DNA from: Gymnopilus junonius
Lineage: Eukaryota > Basidiomycota > Agaricomycetes > Agaricales > Galerinaceae
DNA: 64,000 nucleotides
Direction: 5' to 3'
NCBI GenBank assembly: GCA_015501075.1
Contig: JADNYJ010000172.1
Coordinates: forward strand, 1-64,000
Part shown: piece after piece, positions 22,321 to 33,220 of the stretch
Layout: each line of letters starts with the position of its first letter
How positions within the stretch are numbered: position 1 is the stretch's first letter
Program-made: the position numbers and the translations under genes
The notes under the pieces: model-generated
Database searches by the model: none
The model's input: only the letters and a program-made list of their open reading frames with translations
What the model was told of the DNA's origin: nothing

Positions 22321-22614
22321 ATGAAACACTCAATCCCCATAACTATCATCCTCGCTGTCTTCACAGTTGGCAATTTAGCGACACCCGCTCCAAGCTCCGC
22401 CCAGGGCGAAATCGCTGCGCGTGCAGATGCAGATGTCGAGGATTGCGACGTAAGCTGTCGCCTGTATAAGGCTCTCTACGCCAGTAGAGAAATCGCCCCG
22501 GTTGCAGTTGCAGCGCGAGAAGATGCAGAAGTCGATGCTGAGAACTGCTTCGGGTTTTTCTTCAGGAGGCGTCGATGTAGGCATGCTGAGCATGCGCCGG
22601 TTTCCGCCAATTGA
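22321..22614 (+). CDS. Small secreted cysteine-containing protein, family 2, copy 1
   Basis: 97-residue protein with a signal peptide (MKHSIPITIILAVFTVGNLA) and an Ala/Asp-rich mature part. It contains the family block EDCDVSCRLYKALYASREIA, then NCFGFFFRRRRCR near the end. Four Cys could form two disulfides. The RADA sequence before the Cys block might be a propeptide boundary. Paralogues are at 31893, 33221 (broken) and 43196. No known domain; effector-like by size and secretion only. Confidence 0.8.
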   Translation: MKHSIPITIILAVFTVGNLATPAPSSAQGEIAARADADVEDCDVSCRLYKALYASREIAPVAVAAREDAEVDAENCFGFFFRRRRCRHAEHAPVSAN

Positions 22615-23214
22615 CGGTTTTGACACTATGTAAGGCGGTTAGCACAGAGCAGAGGACCCCATGGACCAAGGAAACGGTATAAACAACTGTGAAAGGGGGA
22701 GACTACAGAGAGGTTAGCTGCTGGGGTGGAAGAACCCAATGTTGTGGTGGTTTCGTATATTCTTCCATGAAAAAAAGAATAAAGATCGGATTGGTTCTTT
22801 GTGGTGTGAATATGAACAATTCTAAGTAAAAAACACTGTTTAATATAGCCCAGGTGAGCTGTATCTATTCCAGCAGGTTTGCCATAAGATTCGCAAGGGG
22901 TACATAGCGGATAACTTGCCCAGGCCACGCAGAGGCGTTACCCATGTGCCAATCTTTGACCCTAAGGGTGGTTTCATCCATAATTCGTGCAAATTTTTTC
23001 CCGCATCGAGGTCCACACCACAAAGGACCCCAGGAGGAGAAAATGAGCGAGCCAGACGATGATGACGATGAAGCAAACAGAAGGAACAAAGGAAGGGCCC
23101 GATCCAGCCGAGCTTAGCGGAACGGAGCGATTATTGGTCGGACACTGAATTCTTTGTTGATCAACGGCAATGAGTTACAACTCTACTTTAATTACGATTG
23201 TGCTGCGCTGAGCG

Positions 23215-23587
23215 GTGTCAGAGCGGTGTTCCCGAATCCTTTCCACACGCCTCCACGGTATTCAACACTCGACGATAGTTCCTTCGTGGACAGTAGCTCG
23301 GGATCAGTTGGAGCCACTCTGTACTCTATTTCAACATATCGACATATCGAATCGGACCTCCATCGCACATACTCATTTTGCCTCCGCTGCTGTACTTCTT
23401 GGATTTTGTCCTTTCTGAATCTTTTTTGGGTTTCTCAATCTTCGTCAACGCATCTCTTGGATTACAGAACGGCTATCGGTGGAAGACATCTCAAAGTCCT
23501 GCACACATACTGTAACGGATATACCTCTAACGCTCGACCAGGCTCGAAATACGACGTTCAACGTGAAGTGCACTCGGAATTGTATAG
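23215..23587 (+). repeat. Duplicated 5' region of the SHO1 gene
   Basis: Colinear with 34050-34426 upstream of the intact SHO1-type gene; shared stretches include CACACGCCTCCACGGT/CCGT, TCAACATTCG and GACATATC. It continues directly into the truncated SHO1 coding copy at 23588. Confidence 0.6.
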
Positions 23588-23905
23588 ATGACATCGCAAG
23601 GCCACGCAGCACCAGCCTCAGAACAACCTGTATCAGAGGGGGTTGAACTAGGGCAGCTGCATCAGGGTGCTCATGAGCTTGTGTCGCCTACAAGCGCTAC
23701 TTATGGGTGAGAGAAAGTTAATGGGTGATGGAGGTCGACGGTAGTGGCTGGGGGTGATGGTGGCAACGATGCTGGTGTCAGACCAGAGAGTACGAATAGC
23801 ACATGTCACCTGCTCCGATCCCCGAGGCGAGAAAAGAGGCTACGAAGCGGGAAAGGAAGAGGATTCTCACTGGAGGGCACAGGCGATGTTGACGTGTAAT
23901 GTCAG
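23588..23905 (+). pseudogene. Internally deleted SHO1-like copy
   Basis: It begins MTSQGHAAPASEQPVSEGV, clearly parallel to MESQGYAASASERPISEGV of the gene at 34427, and continues to PTSATYG before a stop. It resumes near 23807 with MSPAPIPEARKE and HWRAQAM, the region just before the SH3 exon of the intact gene. All four membrane segments, most of the linker and the SH3 domain are missing. It ends 50 bp before the convergent gene at 23956. Confidence 0.7.
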
Positions 23906-23955
23906 AAATATCTGTTCCCTTTATTTCTATTTCTTCCTGACGGAAAAAGAACAAA

Positions 23956-24527
23956 TCACAAAACCATTCTTACACCAATAGCCACATAGATACTTGCTTC
24001 ACGTTCTTCATTTCTGGCACGACCTCCTGGGAAATAACCAATGTAATATGCTCTTTTCTGCATTTCTGTAAGGCCAGCAATAGCAGCCCTCGAAGTCAAC
24101 GGTGGTAAATTGTGCTAGTAAATTGAATGATTATGATTACGAGGTCAGTGATTTGAAGGTGACATACTGGCGGCAATGTAGGATCCTCATAATTGGGAAA
24201 TAATACGATCTCAAACCTCTCATCACTCCCGCCAGTGCGGTTTTCATTGAATATCTGAGAAAAATAAAGGTAAAGGTAAAGTGAGGTATTGAAAAGAGTT
24301 GCGAGTGACATACAATAGCTGATCGCCTGTCGACTTTCTTCAGAAGAGCTGAATTTGTATCTAACGCTGCTCGCAGTGGTGCTAGTGCTGCCGCCATTGC
24401 AGCCATGAACCAGGGAGGTTCGATATTTCCTGCATCCTGAGTGACATCCTCGTTATCTGTGATTATTACGGTTGAAATTCTCGCAAACAGAAAGGTTCCA
24501 AGAGATGCTACCGATGAGTTGCGCCAT
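23956..24527 (-). CDS. Agaricomycete orphan family protein (PPWF / PPHNLPPLTS type)
   Basis: Four exons give a protein of roughly 130 residues: a short first exon from ATG 24527 (MAQLI), then NIEPPWFMAAMAAALAPLRA, then RFEIVLFPNYEDPTLPP joined across an intron to HNLPPLTSRAAIAGL, ending GVRMVL with TGA at 23956. The combination PPWF...AALAPL, F-E-x-V-x-F-x-x-x-x-D-P-x-x-P-P-H-N-L-P-x-L-T is a recurrent family of short proteins I recognise from mushroom genomes, without known function. Introns have good GT-AG borders (GTATGT near 24311 and 24168). The MITE at 24645 lies just upstream. Confidence 0.65.
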
Positions 24528-24644
24528 ATGATCTGTGGGTGGAAGTCGAAGACTTGTTGCTTACGAATCAACTCCTGCTCCAACTTGTGAGGTGGCACTT
24601 GTGATCACGTGCAGATACCTACCTATCTTAGACACCAGTCAACG

Positions 24645-25596
24645 AGGACCCCTGATTACTCTGAAATAGGTCGGATAAAAATCCACCCTTCTGCGCGGCC
24701 GAAGGCCGCGCGAGCTCAGATAATATCCACCCCTCTAGGGCAGGTTCGACAGCCTTGGGTACGATCCTATATCCACCCCAAGCCTGGGCCCTAGGCCGTA
24801 GGTAAGATACTGTCCACCTATGCCGAAGGTCGGCACCATGCCATCATTTGTCAGCGGCATGGCCGGAGCACACGATGATAGTTCGTTGGCCCTTGGACAA
24901 TGGCTTTGGTCATTAGAGGATGTTCAATAATGGGCCTCCTAGATATTTTCTGCATTATATACGCTTTAACGTAGATGAACATATTTTTCCTCCTTTCTTC
25001 CCCCATTTTTACTGCTTTGCAATGTCCATTTCTAGCCCCGGTGACCTCTCCTCATGGATGAATTCAGGAAAATTATACAAAGACGTTCCAGACTTTGTAT
25101 CTGATGAGCTTTTGCATCGCCTTTCCCTTTCTGAAAAGCTTGAGAGGCTTCTACCACCCCCCAACTCTCACTATTTCAGAGCTTCTCGACTTCGATATTC
25201 CCCCAATCCAAGACGCTGCAATTTTCAGATCAGTTGACCCCTACTTTTTTTGATCAAGTTTTCTCGAAGCTACTGATGAACGACAAGCCGATTATAGCAG
25301 CGGTGGGACAGTTATTGAAGCGACGAAGGCAGAAGAAGGCGCTGAGCGAGGAAAATCGCGAAATAGAGTAGAAATGAGGCTGCGAGAATTATTACGATTT
25401 TTTTACGATTTTTAGCCAATTTTATCCATTTTTTTTCGATGTCAGATACGCCGTCCACCCATGGGGAGGAAATTTTTTTCCTCGGATACGAAATCCACCC
25501 AAATTTGGGTCAAATCGGTCACTTTTGTGTCCACCCACGGTGGGCAAAAATCCGGGATTTCCGTATCCGACCTATCTCAGAGTAATCAGGGGTCCT
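24645..25596. mobile_element. 952 bp MITE-like DNA transposon 1 (AGGACCC termini)
   Basis: Terminal inverted repeats of 33 bp with one mismatch start AGGACCCCTGATTACTCTGA. It is flanked by an exact 8 bp target duplication AGTCAACG (24637-24644, 25597-25604). Subterminal motifs ATCCACCC/GTCCACCC recur at both ends (24681, 24727, 24771, 25452, 25493 and 25531 areas). Inside is a frame starting MSISSPGDLSSWMNSGK at 25022, without a known domain and far too short for a transposase, so the element is non-autonomous. Confidence 0.85.
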
Positions 25597-25738
25597 AGTC
25601 AACGGGTCGAGACATGAGCCAGCAAACCTTAAACAAGGAGTACAAGACCATAGTGGGCGTATTGCAACACGCAGCCAGAATGATAACGTCGCCGATAAGG
25701 GTTTGCTTGGTGTTAGATAGACATGTGCGGTTAAGATG

Positions 25739-26634
25739 AGGACCCAGGGTAATGGTAGGGGAGCCCAGATGCCAATCCGGACAAAAATTGTTGAAAATTG
25801 GTCAAAAAGCCAGGTGCCGATCCGGACAAAATGGGTCGAAATCGGTCGTATAGCCTGATCGACCATCCGGACAAAACTCGTGAGCACGGTTGAGGGTCGG
25901 GTACCCTATCCGGACATATTCCCGGTTGGTGCATTGGTCAAATTTGGGCCTCCCATGTCGCACTTGAGTATCTTCATCTCATCGTAGCGCGTTCGAGTCC
26001 TCAAGACTGTTAATATTTCTTGCGACTTTTAGGTGGTATTTTTTACAGCTCAACCGTAATTGTAGTTTGCTTATGTTTTTAATAAAAAATGATTTGCCAG
26101 TGCACATCGCACTGGCACATATGCAACTCCTCCTCTGCACCCCTTTCGTCACATTGGCTTTATTCAACAACTTTTTTTCTCCGGCTGGAGTCGAAACACT
26201 ACCAATAATATGGAGGACCAGACCAAGGATGTCGATCATCCTTTCATTGAGCAAGAATGGATAGGGAAAGGAAAACTTTCGAGGAAAAGGAAGGTTGAGG
26301 GGCTGGATCTTGAAGAGTAATGACATAGTATTTGATCATCTGGTACAGTACATACCCTAGATTCTCTCTAAAATACGTCTATCGCTACGTAGTTTGGTAT
26401 TCTGATGCTCGTAGTACATTTTGCGACCACCCAGGCAAGTTTTCCCGCTCCAGGAGGCCGAATCCGGCGATCCGGACAAATTTTGGGCGAAATTTTGGCC
26501 ATATCCCCCTATCCGGACAAATCTGGAAATTTTTTGGGTAGGCCAGGTGCCATCCGGACAAATTTGGGGGGGTCCTGTCCGGACAAAAAGGTCAATTTCG
26601 GGATCTGGCCTCCCCTACCATTACCCTGGGTCCT
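25739..26634. mobile_element. 896 bp MITE-like DNA transposon 2 (AGGACCC termini)
   Basis: Termini AGGACCCAGGGTAATGGTAG (left) and the reverse complement of CTACCATTACCCTGGGTCCT (right) form inverted repeats of about 30 bp, followed by four copies of TCCGGACA-type motifs near each end (25775-25920 and 26470-26585). It is flanked by the exact 8 bp duplication TTAAGATG (25731-25738, 26635-26642). It shares the outermost AGGACCC and the 8 bp duplication with element 1, so both were probably moved by related transposases. No transposase frame inside. Confidence 0.85.
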
Positions 26635-26642
26635 TTAAGATG

Positions 26643-27804
26643 ATGTAGACGTAGCAGCGTTATACAGCGATAAAAAAGCCAAGAAAAAGACCGTGCGGCT
26701 CTCAGCATTGACACGTCGGTATGACATATAGGCATTACGCTATTCTCCCAGCACGTGCGTGACGCACGGACGGAACAGATTTCCGACTAGAGCGGATGGG
26801 CGAACGTCGACAACTCAAAGAAAAGGGTTGAACATTCTTCAAGTTTAGCGGTCAAAGAAATGATTTCTTTATGTCTTCCCTGTTTGATATTGCGGTCAAT
26901 GTTGAGTGAGTTTTGCTGATTTGGAAATGATTTCTGTAAGCGGAAGGAAGTCACACGTCACGGTGATGACGACTTGAACCAGAACTTTTACCAGGCCGCA
27001 GAGGCGACTTGCTGGTATCCAGCACTTTACCTTCTGGTTTTCCCGCCTCTTAGGTGCACATCCTCCGATTATCCAAATTCAACATTCTCTGTAGATTTTC
27101 GGGCTGCGTTGAACTGAAAATTCAAGTTATCGTTCGAACTGAGAAAGGTTGACAGTCTTGGGCCTACAATCAAAGCTTCTTTCTAGCTTATTAGGACGAC
27201 ATTTTCGGTTTCGTCTGCCTCTATGTGTAGCAGGCGTCGGGCCGCAATTGCAACGATCGGGACCATGATAATGTACGTCATAATCCCGCAGCTTCCTCGA
27301 ACCTGCCCAGACCTGCCCTCATAGAATTCTTTAAGTGTTTTTAATAAAAATTTCAAGTCCCCCATAGCAACAGGCTCTAGTCGCTTTCCGAGAGCATGGA
27401 GGTTTCTAAGGGCCTAGACAACTTAAATCGCTGGAAATATTACGCAAAATAAGATAACGAAGGTCGCGACGTCATGCCTGTACCTATAATCGTCATTGCC
27501 GATCATCAAATATGAGGAGCGTTGCCGTCTCGTGCGCGGATCGCCTTGCAAACGCCTGTAAATTGCAAATCTCACTGTGGGGCCTCAAAACAATTTTCCG
27601 AGCACCAGCCTCGCCACCCTTTTGCAAATTTTTTGGAGCCTGAGTGAGTTTATAAACAGATGTCGTCGCGATTTGTCTGACTTTTCATCCCTCCCATCCA
27701 GGTTTTCTCCTTTCCTTACCGCCTACATAATTCCGAATCGTCAAGTTTGGTCTGACGCCTGCCGCTCTTTGCTTTAGAACCCATCTCCTCGTATCTGCAA
27801 AAAA
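26643..27804. other. Gene-free stretch upstream of the HAD gene
   Basis: No supported gene. A 60-codon reverse frame at 27183-27365 contains a hydrophobic segment but no start context or homologue I recognise. The last 150 bp are pyrimidine-rich, as is common before fungal start codons. Confidence 0.35.
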
Positions 27805-29003
27805 ATGTCTACGCACACTTTCTACGCTGATGCCGTACTATTTGATATGGTATGTCCCTTCAACTTGAGCTTTCGTTTCCTTCGTTTAAGTTTACATGTA
27901 ACTCTTTTTTTGAACTTAGGACGGCACTCTCACCGACTCCATCGCCGCCGTTGAGGCTGCCTGGTCCAAGGTCGCCAAAGATATAGGGCAGGACCCTGAC
28001 TACGTCATCGCTGCCACTCACGGTAAACGCGCTGTCGACAACCTCTCCCATTTCAAACCCCACCTCAAAGACCACGAGATCGAACGCGAGGTGGAGAGGT
28101 TCGAAGAGTCGATTCTCTACTTCGCCGACGCCCAGGGCCTTCATGGACATCTCGTCCCTCCTCGTGAAGACGACTCCGTCGATAGTCCAATCTCCACTCC
28201 AGGATCTCCTATCGACATTGGCAGCTCACTTTCCAGTTCAATTGCCGATACGCCTGATCTGACACCCGGAACCTCTGCTCCCCTCTCTCGAGCGTCATCT
28301 TTCAAGGCCTCAGACGTCCGCCGTCCTTCTTTCGGGGCTCGACTTCGAAATATGCTCAGCCTGGCCGCGCGTCTTCGTGTGTATGATGAAGAACAATTAC
28401 CTGAGACGATTGGAGACGAGGACGCTGTTCAGGATATGGCGGATGCGACTGAGAAGAATGAGAAGGCCGAGCAACATGCGCTTGAGGCGTGGCAGCTTGA
28501 AGCTGCGAGCGTGGATCGCTCTGTACGCATCTTGCCTGGCGTCAGGAAGATGATTGATTCCATCCCTGCTGGGCGGTATGCCGTTGCGACTTCTGGGGCC
28601 AAGACTTACGGTACGTCGTACTATCCTCTCCGGTCCTTCCAGTTTTCACTTATAGATCTTCTTCTTAGCTTACGGCTGTATGAAGCGTGTGGGTATACAA
28701 CCACCTCCTGTCACCATCACCGCCGACGACAAGCGCCTCAAAGCTGGCAAACCCGCTCCCGATCCCTTCCTTCTCGCTGCTGAATGCCTCGGCTACGAAG
28801 CCTCTCGTTGCGTTGTATTTGAAGACTCCCCTAGCGGCATTCGAGCTGGGGTGGCTAGCGGCGCAACTGTCATCGCAGTCTGCACCAGCCACGAACGTTC
28901 GAAGATTGAAGGATGTGGGGCGCACTATATCGTCGAGAATATGGAAAAGGTCCAGTGTGAGCAGGAGGAGGACGGCCGGTTGAAGTTCAGCGTTGAATTG
29001 TAG
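27805..29003 (+). CDS. HAD-superfamily sugar/glycerol phosphatase (DOG/GPP type)
   Basis: Three exons (27805-27849, 27920-28610, 28669-29003) give 356 residues. Motif I (VLFDMDGTL) is split by the first intron after FDM; motif II is VATSGAK; motif III includes the Lys in RLKAGKPAPDPF; motif IV is VVFEDSPSGI. These are the catalytic motifs of HAD phosphatases close to yeast DOG1/DOG2 (2-deoxyglucose-6-phosphatase) and GPP1/GPP2 (glycerol-1-phosphatase), cytosolic Mg-dependent enzymes of about 245 residues. The extra length is a Ser/Pro/Asp-rich insertion of roughly 90 residues in the cap region (SPISTPGSPIDIG, SFKASDVRRPSF), probably a disordered loop. All frames are intact. GPP-type enzymes make glycerol in osmostress; a SHO1-type sensor gene lies 5.4 kb away, which may be coincidence. 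Confidence 0.9.
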
Positions 29004-30035
29004 ATTTTGTCTCTTGATGAGACTTTTACCTTCTTTACTGCGTTTTATTTATCCTTTCCAGTGGCTGGCCAACTCAGTGTTAACGACAAGCCGGTATATG
29101 GCTAGAATACAAATTGATTACTGTCGTTTGTACTCTTTGCGTTATGCGTCATGACTGGTATCTCGTTAAAAAACCGTGGGTGACTATCACACCAGGAGTT
29201 TACTTATACGAATGGTCTTTAAATTTGAATAAAAGCTTCGAAATCCTGTTCTGCTGCGAGATTCCATTGTATTTAAAATTTAAGGACCCTTTAAATTTAT
29301 TTATAGAAAAATAAAGTGTCTTTTTATTTCAACTGCGAAGAAATTGCGCAGCTGAATCCGCACTTGAAATCTTTCATTCAAATTTAAATGTCCTTTGTAT
29401 CACTAAGCTTCCGGTGTGTATATGTATGCCGCCCGCACCGTAAATATATGTATTTTTGTATGGTATAAATGAGGGACAGACTTTGTAAAGCATAGTTTAA
29501 GACTTTTTCATTGTTGTACGCCATACATCAAATTTCACTCTGTAAGGGCAGTAAGAGAGATTTGTCTGTACAAATCCGGATCCTTTTCATCGTTTATGTG
29601 AAATTAGAATTCATAGTCTGGAAATGGAGAGACTATACCTAGCATAAAAAAACAACGGGGTAGGGCACTGCGTACTACTACTAGCTCTAGTCTTCAGTAA
29701 CATTACAGCCCAAATGGCAGATCTCACTCAATATCAATTAACAACGGCAATTTACGAAATTTAAAGGACTTTACCCAGGGAGGCGCATCTTGATACAGTC
29801 TTCAAAAATTGAACAGCTCCAGAATCGGTTCTCACCTGTGATATGGGTGATCTGACCAATCGTAAAACGCTGAGCACGGTCCAAGAAAATGAAATTATTT
29901 GTTCAGGTGAACTAGCGCATCAGAGAGCCTAGTGTCAGCGCGCATGCATCCAGAACTTCAGGACTCTAAACACAACAAGGTTCACTGGTTTTACTTGTAA
30001 ACTTATTCTGGTATTATTCTCAGGAGGCCTGTAGA
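29004..30035. other. Gene-free AT-rich stretch
   Basis: 3' flank of the HAD gene, then AT-rich sequence with no supported frame. Confidence 0.4.
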
Positions 30036-30170
30036 TATAAAACGGCCTCATATTTGCAGTTTGAACGTTAGAGTTCGCAATATCTTCTAATCAAGGTGAG
30101 CATTCAGTCAAGTAACTGGCTTTCGAGTTCCGAAGAAATTTCATTGACATGTAATATTTTATCTTCGCAG
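30036..30170 (+). promoter_or_regulatory. TATA box and 5'-UTR intron of the broken family 1 copy
   Basis: TATAAAA at 30036-30042; a donor AAG|GTGAGC at 30096 and an acceptor TCTTCGCAG ending at 30170 copy the family 1 gene plan. The start codon that should follow is missing. Confidence 0.6.
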
Positions 30171-30173
30171 ACC

Positions 30174-30441
30174 AGTGTCCATCGTAGGCATCATTGCTGC
30201 CCCAGTAGAGTTTTCCAAAGACCGTCCAGGGCCAAATTACTCGACTGGTATTGTCGCAACAGTCAATACAGGGAACGAAAATGGCAGCGCAAGTCTCGCA
30301 AGCGGCACTAGGGTCAGTGGGACCGGCGTAGGCACTGGGAGCAACAACATTGGCGGAGGCAGCAACTTGAATATCGGCGGTACAGGCAGCATTATAACTG
30401 GTGGAAATTCCAGTCCCCTCCCTGGATTTGGAGTTAACTGA
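30174..30441 (+). pseudogene. Family 1 secreted-protein copy without its start codon
   Basis: The acceptor at 30170 is joined almost directly to VSIVGIIAAPVEF, the equivalent of residues 13 onward of the gene at 21084; the first twelve codons, including Met and half of the signal peptide, are deleted. The rest stays open for 88 codons with a diverged Gly/Asn/Ser tail (VNTGNENGS, GTGSNNIGGGSN). The only initiator would be a GTG. Confidence 0.7.
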
Positions 30442-31740
30442 TATAAATCATTCGTGGTTGATGCTTGGTCTGTTAGTTGTATGTGAATAGTTAGATATCG
30501 TGCAAATCAGTGCTGAGATTATTTATTGATGCTTAATTGTAAATGGGTTAGCAACCTGAACAAATGTCCTTTGCGATCGACTGCATTGTCCGTTATAAAG
30601 GTCAAATTCTGTTTGCTTGTAATTACAAGCACCTCTATTACAGTTCAACGTGTCCTACTAGTATATCACCATACACTACACTCGTGACAGAATATCCATC
30701 CGTCTGTTCGTCCGTCCAAATCATGGAGGAATATCCTAATCAGCGTCGCACGTGTAAACTTTAGAGAGGGCGATGGTGAAACAACTGGTGTATTGATTCG
30801 ATTTTCAACTAACAAAGTTTTGAGTTCGACCCGACAAGTCGAAGTCGACTATGTAGAGTATGTACGGTAAATTAGTGTGTATTCACTCAGAGGGAATAAG
30901 CTCTCACCGCGAAGCGTAAAACTAGTGCCCGTCTATTTTAGTATTTTCTGAAGCCTGTGTAGCCACCCTCTAGCGGCAAGGTAAAGATAGATCAGCAGCA
31001 ACTTCAAATGTAGGTGTAGGTGTACTAGTAGACGTCCAACATATCCATATCTAACAGCACAGCCCCAAAAATTCATGAGGGATCGGTAAGCATGTACTTA
31101 GAGACAAGTGTCATGTACCTAGGTGCGACGTAAAGCAAGCAGCACTAAATACCCGACTTTGCTTTATCCTATTCGAAGCGGGATCTATAAATCAGGGTAG
31201 TAAGCAGTCAGAACTCAGAAGTCGAGTTCGTGAGATAAAACAAAGGTCTGCGACTTGCTTGAATGGAAACTTGACTCGTGAGGGTTGGGGAGTTGGAATG
31301 TCTGACGTTGAGCGTTGTGGATGAGGAAGGATTTGGATAGAATCTGTGAGGGATATTCTGGAGCGAAATGGGTTGAAGCATCCTATGACTTTGACTCGGA
31401 GGAAGATACATAAGTACGGACGATCGCCGACATCGATGATGCGATGTCAATAGAGGACGACTTGGGACGTGGCGATAATTGGTTTTGAGATCGGGGGGTT
31501 TAACCTTGTCTGCTACTGAACTACGTAATCAATCAATCATTGATTATCGAAGAGTCGGACGTTCAGACTCATTGTAATGTAGCCCGCATGATTATAATGG
31601 ACTGAAAGTCATAGGGTAAACGGATGAGTTAGAATAAGAGAATGATTAGTGACTTGGATGCGCATATACAGTACGTACCTCTAAGACGGATCAATAGAGT
31701 AATGTGGATTCACGGATTCACGGATTCATGGGGGCTTGGG
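30442..31740. other. Gene-free stretch
   Basis: No supported frame; short frames at 30564-30764 and 31208-31450 lack any domain or splice pattern. Confidence 0.4.
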
Positions 31741-31747
31741 TATAAAA
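31741..31747 (+). promoter_or_regulatory. TATA box of family 2 copy 2
   Basis: TATAAAAATGGTCGATAAC, followed by CTCCAACTGCAGAGAACCCA and a GTAAGC donor at 31802, parallels the promoter at 22187. Confidence 0.6.
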
Positions 31748-31892
31748 ATGGTCGATAACTGGAAGCTCCAACTGCAGAGAACCCAACTCTTTCAAAGAAA
31801 GGTAAGCAGCGCTTCCTAATCGCGGAGAGACAATAACTGACTTCTGACCCCTGCCCCCTTTCTCGGCGGAATATACCTCAACACAAGGCGAT

Positions 31893-32158
31893 ATGAAGTA
31901 CTCCATCCCCACTGCGCTCATCCTCGCTGCCCTCACCGTCGGCAATATCGCAGCACCAGTGGCTGTCCCGATCCAAGGAGAGGTCGTTGCGCGTGCGGAT
32001 GCAGCGGAAGAGTGTTGTGATATAGGGGGCCAATTGGATAGGAATTGTTAGGGTGGCGTAGGGATGTTATTCCGGTTTCAATTCCTGAGGAGGCGGATGC
32101 GGGGGTGGATGCGCGGGCGGGTGGGACTGAAGCGAACCAGGACCAGGACCAGGATTAA
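31893..32158 (+). CDS. Small secreted protein, family 2, copy 2 (one frameshift)
   Basis: Starts with a signal peptide (MKYSIPTALILAALTVGNIA) and EVVARADAAEECCDIGGQL, then stops at 32049-32051 after 52 codons. A one-base frame change near 32046 restores the family-like continuation DVIPVSIPEEADAGVDA to a stop at 32156-32158, comparable to IAPVAVAAREDAEVDAEN in the copy at 22321. Either a short 52-residue form is made, or a base was lost, biologically or in the assembly. Confidence 0.6.
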
Positions 32159-33079
32159 AGCCTATGGTGTCGAGATGGGATAGGGGGTGACGGTTACGGT
32201 GACAATGTAGAGGGAGGGAGAAGTGGATGGAATTTCGGACGTGGTTGGTGATAGGGATGGGGATTCTACTGATTGATGGCTGGGGTATGGTTTGGGATAG
32301 GACGTCGGAGAGTAGAGGAATGGCAGAGACAGTGCCGTTTTGTTTGTTGGGGTGGAAGAAGAAGAACCCACTAGTTCGGGTGTTTTCATGCACATGTTCT
32401 TCCATAAAAATTGAAAAAATAAAATAAAATCATGGGCATTTTGACGATGTTGATTGGGCGTTTTATAGCTGATGTGTACAGTGACGGATGGGTAAACCCC
32501 TCCTGATAAGCTTGCTATGAGTGATTGAATGAAATAGAGTAAGAGATGTACGGACATCGTCGTTTTGTGCTTTTAAGATCATATCAAAGTCTCCTGTAGA
32601 AACCCGTCAGGACGACAATAGGTCCGTGCTCGATAAATACCATGCTGGGGTGTTGTTCAAGAGTGTCGAGCAGTGTGGTGAGTGTGGGCGAAGGGATGGG
32701 TGTGGGTGTGGGTGAGGTGAGAATCCCGATGTCGTATTTTGATTCTATGAAATTGTAAAAGAAGAAAAAGAAAAACCAGTTAACTCGGCGTGGGCAGAGA
32801 AGACTAGCGTAAAACTAGAACCCCTGAAGGTGGAAAGAACGTGGTGGCTCTTCTTTGTGGTGGAGTCACCATGAGGAAGGATTGAGTTGAGATCAGGATG
32901 AGTGAATTTGAAGGTTGCAGTTGAAAACATTTTTGGGGCACACAGTTGTAATGGAATATTGTTCTACTAGTAGCACGAACAAACGGATTAGCTAAAGTAA
33001 AGGAGGAATTGTATCAGACGTGCTTTTGTAATGACGTAGATAGCATAAAGTGGGTTGGATCGTCAAAGAGGCGCTCAAC

Positions 33080-33086
33080 TATAAAA
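33080..33086 (+). promoter_or_regulatory. TATA box of family 2 copy 3
   Basis: TATAAAATGGTCGACAA with downstream CGACTGCAGAGTCCACAGCTCC and a GTAAGT donor at about 33150; same plan as at 22187 and 31741. Confidence 0.6.
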
Positions 33087-33220
33087 TGGTCGACAATGCA
33101 TTCATCCGACTGCAGAGTCCACAGCTCCCTTGCGAAAGAAACGTAAGTGACTTTACAAATCCCCGAAATACGACGTTTGACTTACACTCCCAACTAGTTC
33201 TGTGTTCATCAGAGCTCAAA

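Noticed and set aside
24920..25237. 105-codon frame inside MITE 1 as a transposase
   Set aside because: Far too short, no catalytic DDE/DDD or zinc-finger pattern; at most a captured exon.
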